Below, one piece after another: positions 7,110 through 9,988 of a DNA stretch of 9,988 bases. The translations under genes and the position numbers were made by a program. Positions within the stretch are counted from its first letter, which is position 1. Each line of letters opens with the position of its first letter. The notes below the pieces were generated by a model that saw only the letters and a program-made list of their open reading frames with translations, had not been told where the DNA came from and searched no databases. This stretch comes from UBA2882 sp964619485 (GTDB lineage: Bacteria > Bacillota > Clostridia > Lachnospirales > Lachnospiraceae): positions 1-9,988 of the forward strand of contig CAZUCI010000080.1 of NCBI GenBank assembly GCA_964619485.1, read 5' to 3'.

Positions 7110-7936
7110 GCTTCCACCTCCTTCATAACAATATGAAAGGCTTCACGTAAATTGTTTACACCACATTCCTTCATGATTGCCTCCGGTGTACCCTCTTTCA
7201 CAATTTTGCCCTGATAAATCATAAGAATTCTGTCACAGAGGAACTGTGCTTCCTCCAGATAATGCGTAGAATAAAGCACTGTTTTTCCTTTTTCCTTCTG
7301 TTCCTTCATAAAGCTGACAATGGAATCAGCACTGATAATATCCAGTCCCAATGTAGGTTCGTCAAATATATAGATGGAAGGCTCATGAATCAGGCATCTT
7401 GCAATGGAGGCTCTCTGTGTCTGCCCTGTTGAAAGCTTCTCAATACGATTATCAATAAAAGAATCCATATCCAGAACTTTTGATATTTCTTCAATTCTTT
7501 CATTTACCAATTCTTTTGGCAATTCATAGATTTCTCCAAGCATACAAAGCATTTCTCTTGTACTCATTCTATGATAAAGCTTTGTATTTCCGGAAAGATA
7601 GCCAATAGATTTTTTTAACTGGACAGGGTCTGTCACCAGTGCTCCGTCCTCACTTAAAATCTCCACATGACCCTCCGTTGGTTCCATCAGTGACCCAAGC
7701 ATTCGCAAAAGAGTGGTCTTTCCTGCTCCGTTTGGTCCAAGTATCCCTAAAATTTCCCCTTTTTCAACCTCAAAGGATACGTGGTCTACCGCATAAAACG
7801 TTTCCTTCTTACGTTCTTTTTTGAATTCTTTTTTTAGTTGTTTTGTACGTTCTTTTCGGCTCTCTTTTTTCCCGTTCTTACTGGTTCCCCCGATATTTCT
7901 TTCAAATTGCTTACACAAACAGTCAGCCTTTATCAT
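7106..7936 (-). CDS. ABC transporter ATP-binding protein, NatA-like (276 aa)
   Basis: Cytoplasmic ATPase partner of the permease encoded immediately downstream. Motifs: Walker A GPNGAGKTT (67-75), a Q-loop region reading GYLSGNTKLYHRMSTREM (112-129), the signature LSTGQTQR (168-175, in place of LSGGQ), Walker B IYIFDEPTLGLD (188-199) and H-loop STHYLEE (223-229). All are intact apart from the missing Q-loop glutamine, which I recall as common in NatA-type proteins. I chose ATG 7934-7936 because GGAGG lies 7 bases before it; an upstream ATG at 7957 would add seven residues without a comparable site. The gene overlaps the end of trmD by 14 bases. Oddly, residues about 15-46, between the first strand and the A-loop Tyr48, are a Lys/Arg-rich insertion that typical NatA proteins lack. 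Confidence 0.9.
   Translation of the reverse strand: MIKADCLCKQFERNIGGTSKNGKKESRKERTKQLKKEFKKERKKETFYAVDHVSFEVEKGEILGILGPNGAGKTTLLRMLGSLMEPTEGHVEILSEDGALVTDPVQLKKSIGYLSGNTKLYHRMSTREMLCMLGEIYELPKELVNERIEEISKVLDMDSFIDNRIEKLSTGQTQRASIARCLIHEPSIYIFDEPTLGLDIISADSIVSFMKEQKEKGKTVLYSTHYLEEAQFLCDRILMIYQGKIVKEGTPEAIMKECGVNNLREAFHIVMKEVEA
7799..7900 (-). other. Lys/Arg-rich insertion with A-runs in the ABC ATPase
   Basis: Residues 13-46 of the ATPase are low-complexity and basic, with 14 of 28 residues Lys or Arg between 19 and 46. On the coding strand the DNA is purine-rich with runs of 6, 7 and 6 adenines and two copies of AAAAGAACGTA. The flanking strand-1 and Walker A segments are normal, so this is an insertion at the surface of the nucleotide-binding domain rather than a frame error. 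Confidence 0.7.
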
Positions 7937-8666
7937 GCTTTTTCCTCCACACTTCATACAAATCCGGTCTACGCTCTCTGGTTCGTTCTATTGATTTTTC
8001 CAATCGCCATTTTTCCACGTTGGCATGATGTCCGCTCATGAGGATATCAGGCACTCTTTTTCCATGCCACTCCACAGGTCTTGAATACTGTGGATATTCC
8101 AAAAGTCCATCCTGAAATGATTCCGTCTGTGCAGACTCCTCATTGCTTAAAACGCCAGGTACCAGCCTGGAAATGGCATCAATCATAACCATGGCCGGCA
8201 ACTCGCCACCGGTAAGAACATAGTCACCAATGGAAATATAGTCTGTGACCACTTCCTCCAAAACACGCTCATCAATTCCCTCATAATGACCACACAAAAA
8301 AATTAAATCATCTTCCTTTGCAAGCTCTTCTGCCTTACTCTGGTTGAAAACACTTCCCTGCGGTGTCACATAAATAACTCTGGTCTTTTTTGCTTCATTA
8401 GCTGATTTTCCTACTTTGTCTCTTGCCTCATCAATTTTAGAGAGAACACTCATTGCACAGTCATAAACAGGCTGTGCCTGCATCAGCATTCCCGCTCCAC
8501 CGCCATAGGTGTAATCATCCACTTTTTTATGCTTTTCAATGGTGTAGTCCCGAATATTTACAGCTTCCGCCTGAATGGCCCCACGCTCCATTGCCTTTCC
8601 GGTAATACTTGTTCCAAGGCCATCCATAATCATCTCTGGAAATAGTGTTAGTACATGAAAAAACAT
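7923..8666 (-). CDS. trmD: tRNA (guanine-N1-)-methyltransferase TrmD (247 aa)
   Basis: SAM-dependent SPOUT-class enzyme that methylates G37 next to the anticodon, preventing +1 frameshifting. Clear family motifs are VLTLFPEM (5-12), HKKVDDYTYGGGAGMLM (46-62), VTPQGSVFNQ (100-109), LCGHYEGIDERV (124-135), SIGDYVLTGGELPAM (145-159; the knotted SAM-binding core), ESFQDGLLEYPQYSRP (182-197) and MSGHHANVEKWR (210-221). Length matches the usual 240-250. The ATG at 8664-8666 has GAGG 7 bases upstream, within the end of rimM; rimM stops only 2 bases before it, so coupling is likely. rplS normally follows trmD, but here an ABC exporter gene overlaps its 3' end. No unusual residues seen. Confidence 0.97.
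   Translation of the reverse strand: MFFHVLTLFPEMIMDGLGTSITGKAMERGAIQAEAVNIRDYTIEKHKKVDDYTYGGGAGMLMQAQPVYDCAMSVLSKIDEARDKVGKSANEAKKTRVIYVTPQGSVFNQSKAEELAKEDDLIFLCGHYEGIDERVLEEVVTDYISIGDYVLTGGELPAMVMIDAISRLVPGVLSNEESAQTESFQDGLLEYPQYSRPVEWHGKRVPDILMSGHHANVEKWRLEKSIERTRERRPDLYEVWRKKHDKG
7944..7948 (-). promoter_or_regulatory. Ribosome-binding site deciding the ATPase start
   Basis: GGAGG on the minus strand, 7 bases before ATG 7934-7936 and lying inside the last codons of trmD. It favours a 276-residue product over the seven-residue longer alternative. Confidence 0.75.
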
Positions 8667-8668
8667 TC

Positions 8669-9202
8669 TTATTCCTCTTCCTCTTGTTTAACATCGTCAA
8701 ACAGTCCTGGCATAATGTGAATGGTCACCAGTCTGCCTGTCATATCTACATTCAAAACACATTCCTTTATGGCCGGAATCAGATATTCCTTCCCTTCCTG
8801 TGTCTTAACTTCATATACATCATTGGCACCGGTCTGAAGTACATCCGACAGTGTCCCAATCTCATTTTCATCTTCATCCTGTACCTTCATGCCAATCAGG
8901 TCGGCAATAAAATATTCATCCTCCTGGCATTTAACCGCATGCTCTCTGTTTACCAAAAGCCGGCAGCCTTTATATGGAAGTACATCATCAAGGGTGTCAA
9001 TTCCTTCAAACTTTAAAATTACAAACTGTTTGAAAAATTTTACACCCTCCACTTTGATTTCTTTGTTTCCCTGTTTTGTTTCCAAAATATAATCTTTATT
9101 CTTTTTAAAGCGATTTACATCATCCGTTGTTGGAAAAACCTTCATTTCTCCCCGCACGCCGTGTGTAGAAGATAAAACTCCTACCTGTAATAAATCTTCC
9201 AT
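8669..9202 (-). CDS. rimM: Ribosome maturation factor RimM (177 aa)
   Basis: RimM assists 30S assembly, binding S19 and the 16S head region. The N-terminal RimM barrel (about 4-90) contains LLQVGVLSSTHGVRGEMKVF. The C-terminal PRC barrel (about 95-170) contains IADLIGMKV, TGANDVYEV and LIPAIKECVLNVD, ending in a family-typical VTIHIMPGLF. I chose ATG 9200-9202 because AGGAG lies 7 bases upstream and the family start motif follows directly. A longer frame from 9283 adds 27 residues unlike RimM that run through a stem-loop. It is separated from khpA by 98 bases holding a putative promoter and hairpin, and ends 2 bases before trmD. Confidence 0.95.
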   Translation of the reverse strand: MEDLLQVGVLSSTHGVRGEMKVFPTTDDVNRFKKNKDYILETKQGNKEIKVEGVKFFKQFVILKFEGIDTLDDVLPYKGCRLLVNREHAVKCQEDEYFIADLIGMKVQDEDENEIGTLSDVLQTGANDVYEVKTQEGKEYLIPAIKECVLNVDMTGRLVTIHIMPGLFDDVKQEEEE

Positions 9203-9209
9203 TTGATTT

Positions 9210-9214
9210 CTCCT
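9210..9214 (-). promoter_or_regulatory. Ribosome-binding site deciding the rimM start
   Basis: AGGAG on the minus strand with a 7-base spacer to ATG 9200-9202. It supports the 177-residue RimM over a 204-residue version. Confidence 0.8.
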
Positions 9215-9222
9215 ATTGAAAA

Positions 9223-9251
9223 GGCAGGGATAACACTCGGTTATCTCTGCC
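9223..9251 (-). terminator. Terminator-like or attenuator stem-loop before rimM
   Basis: Minus-strand RNA would read GGCAGAGATAAC, loop CGAGT, then GTTATCCCTGCC. This is a 12-bp stem with one A-C mismatch, immediately followed by TTTTC. The U-run is short, so full termination is unlikely; partial attenuation or RNA processing between khpA and rimM is more plausible. On the plus strand the mismatch becomes a G-U pair, but no gene there would use it. Confidence 0.45.
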
Positions 9252-9279
9252 ATTATAAGTATCACATGTCTGCTGCGAA
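9252..9279 (-). promoter_or_regulatory. Putative internal promoter for rimM-trmD and downstream genes
   Basis: A perfect -10 TATAAT (9252-9257) lies 16 bases downstream of TTCGCA (9274-9279, 4 of 6 to consensus). Transcription would begin near 9245, inside the 5' arm of the adjacent hairpin. A message starting here would therefore lack the full stem that read-through transcripts carry. Confidence 0.45.
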
Positions 9280-9300
9280 ACATATGATGTTAGATGTCTG

Positions 9301-9528
9301 TTAAATAATTTCTACATCTACTTTCTTATTGTCTCCTAATGAAGCCGCTTTTACAACAGCACGGATTGCTTTCGCAATACGTCCCTGTTTTCCAATAACT
9401 TTTCCCATGTCAGATGGAGCAACATGAAGTTCAACTGTAACATGTTTTCCTTCTTCTTTTTCCGTTACAACAACTTCATCCGGATTATCAACAAGAGCCT
9501 TTGCGATTACTTCAACTAATTCTTTCAT
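9301..9528 (-). CDS. khpA: KH-domain RNA-binding protein KhpA (75 aa)
   Basis: A small single-KH protein (YlqC/KhpA family) that in Gram-positive bacteria pairs with KhpB/EloR and binds many RNAs, affecting cell elongation and division. The RNA-binding GxxG loop is GKQG at residues 46-49, within MGKVIGKQGRIAKAIRAVV. The 75-residue length and the position between rpsP and rimM are standard. GGAGGTGG lies immediately upstream of ATG 9526-9528. It starts 64 bases after rpsP, and its end is followed by the promoter/hairpin region before rimM. Nothing unusual in the protein. Confidence 0.95.
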   Translation of the reverse strand: MKELVEVIAKALVDNPDEVVVTEKEEGKHVTVELHVAPSDMGKVIGKQGRIAKAIRAVVKAASLGDNKKVDVEII

Positions 9529-9592
9529 AATCCACCTCCAAAGTGTTATGACAGGTTCCTGGTCTCATTTATAACAAATGAACAAGCATTTA

Positions 9593-9838
9593 TTATTTCT
9601 CGATTCCAGCATTTTTGAAAATTCTGCCAACTACTTCAGTAGGCTGAGCACCTGCTGTTAACCATTTCTTTGCTAACTCTTCGTTAACTTTGCAAGAATA
9701 TGGCTCTGTGTTAGGATCATAAGTTCCGATTTCTTCGATACATCTACCGTCTCTTGTAGATCTGGAATCTGCAACTACGATTCTATAGATAGGATTCTTT
9801 TTCTGTCCCATTCTTCTTAATCTGATTTTAACTGCCAT
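9593..9838 (-). CDS. rpsP: 30S ribosomal protein S16 (81 aa)
   Basis: S16 is an early-assembling 30S protein that stabilises the 5' domain of 16S rRNA. The sequence MAVKIRLRRMGQKKNPIYRI, VADSRSTRDGR, then EEIGTYDPNTEP and AQPTEVVGRIFKNAGI is diagnostic and full length for Clostridia. ATG 9836-9838 is preceded by GGAGGTG. It begins 51 bases after ffh, in an A-rich spacer with no clear terminator, so it is probably transcribed from the promoter of ffh or further upstream, outside this window. Confidence 0.97.
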   Translation of the reverse strand: MAVKIRLRRMGQKKNPIYRIVVADSRSTRDGRCIEEIGTYDPNTEPYSCKVNEELAKKWLTAGAQPTEVVGRIFKNAGIEK

Positions 9839-9889
9839 TGTTTTTCACCTCCGAAATTTTTTCTTTTTCTTTTTATATGAATAGATTTC

Positions 9890-9988
9890 CTAAAATGGAA
9901 ATCTCATTCCACCTTTTCCGCCAAACATGCCGCGACCCTTTTTGCCACCCATCATGCCTGGAAGCTGCTTCATCATTTTCTGTGACTG
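9890..9988 (-). CDS. ffh: Signal recognition particle protein Ffh, C-terminal 32 residues
   Basis: The last 32 codons and the TAG stop (9890-9892) of a gene that enters from the right edge. The residues run QSQKMMKQLPGMMGGKKGRG, then a Gly/Met-rich stretch ending GGMRFPF. This matches the methionine- and glycine-rich tail following the M domain of Ffh, the SRP GTPase that binds 4.5S/6S RNA and hydrophobic signal sequences. Position directly upstream of rpsP is the standard firmicute order. Only the tail is visible, so GTPase motifs cannot be checked. Confidence 0.9.
   Translation of the reverse strand, partial: QSQKMMKQLPGMMGGKKGRGMFGGKGGMRFPF

Noticed and set aside
8645..9016. Open frame of 123 codons on the plus strand opposite trmD and rimM
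   Set aside because: It lies antisense to two secure genes, has no family features and no convincing ribosome-binding site.
9203..9283. 27-residue N-terminal extension of RimM
   Set aside because: The extra residues do not resemble RimM and cross the hairpin; the AGGAG site fits the internal ATG at 9200-9202.
9541..9592. Imperfect hairpin between rpsP and khpA
   Set aside because: Pairing needs a 4-base bulge and leaves a 3-bp inner stem; there is no U-run after it, so it is probably chance.

Overview
The window reads as chromosomal DNA of a low-GC Gram-positive anaerobe of class Clostridia, most likely a Lachnospiraceae. The evidence is the gene order ffh-rpsP-khpA-rimM-trmD, purine-rich ribosome-binding sites before every gene, and a very large secreted protein built from RCC1, Ig-like (BIG2) and DUF4214 repeats, an architecture typical of that family. 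Genus cannot be set from the sequence alone. All supportable genes are on the minus strand, so transcription runs from the right edge to the left.

Right third (about 7923-9988): the translation/tRNA-modification cluster. It holds the 3' end of ffh (signal recognition particle GTPase), rpsP (S16), khpA (KH-domain RNA binder), rimM (30S maturation factor) and trmD (tRNA m1G37 methyltransferase). Spacings are short. Between khpA and rimM lie a perfect TATAAT box and a 12-bp stem-loop followed by TTTT, so rimM-trmD may be controlled separately from rpsP-khpA.

Middle (5100-7936): a two-gene ABC exporter. Its ATPase starts inside the end of trmD, and its membrane subunit starts at a 4-base ATGA overlap. 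The membrane subunit is an ABC-2 (NatB-like) permease fused to a CPBP (CAAX-type) intramembrane protease with all its motifs present.

Left half (253-5055): one reading frame of 1,601 codons for a secreted surface protein, interrupted by a single in-frame TAA at 4081-4083. An ordinary gene caller will report two genes: a 324-residue piece with the signal peptide and a 1,249-residue piece without one. The second carries a seven-bladed RCC1 propeller, Ig-like domains, a Thr-Pro linker and four DUF4214 repeats. I read this as a nonsense-interrupted gene rather than two designed genes.

Left edge (1-252): a good promoter with an extended -10, a leader resembling the ribosomal protein L19 autoregulatory leader, and the first 22 codons of rplS. 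Codons 23 onward (bases 1-34) no longer match L19, which suggests a contig-end artefact or a real rearrangement. The exporter and surface-protein genes therefore sit between trmD and rplS, which are neighbours in the usual firmicute order, and rplS keeps its own promoter and leader on the far side.
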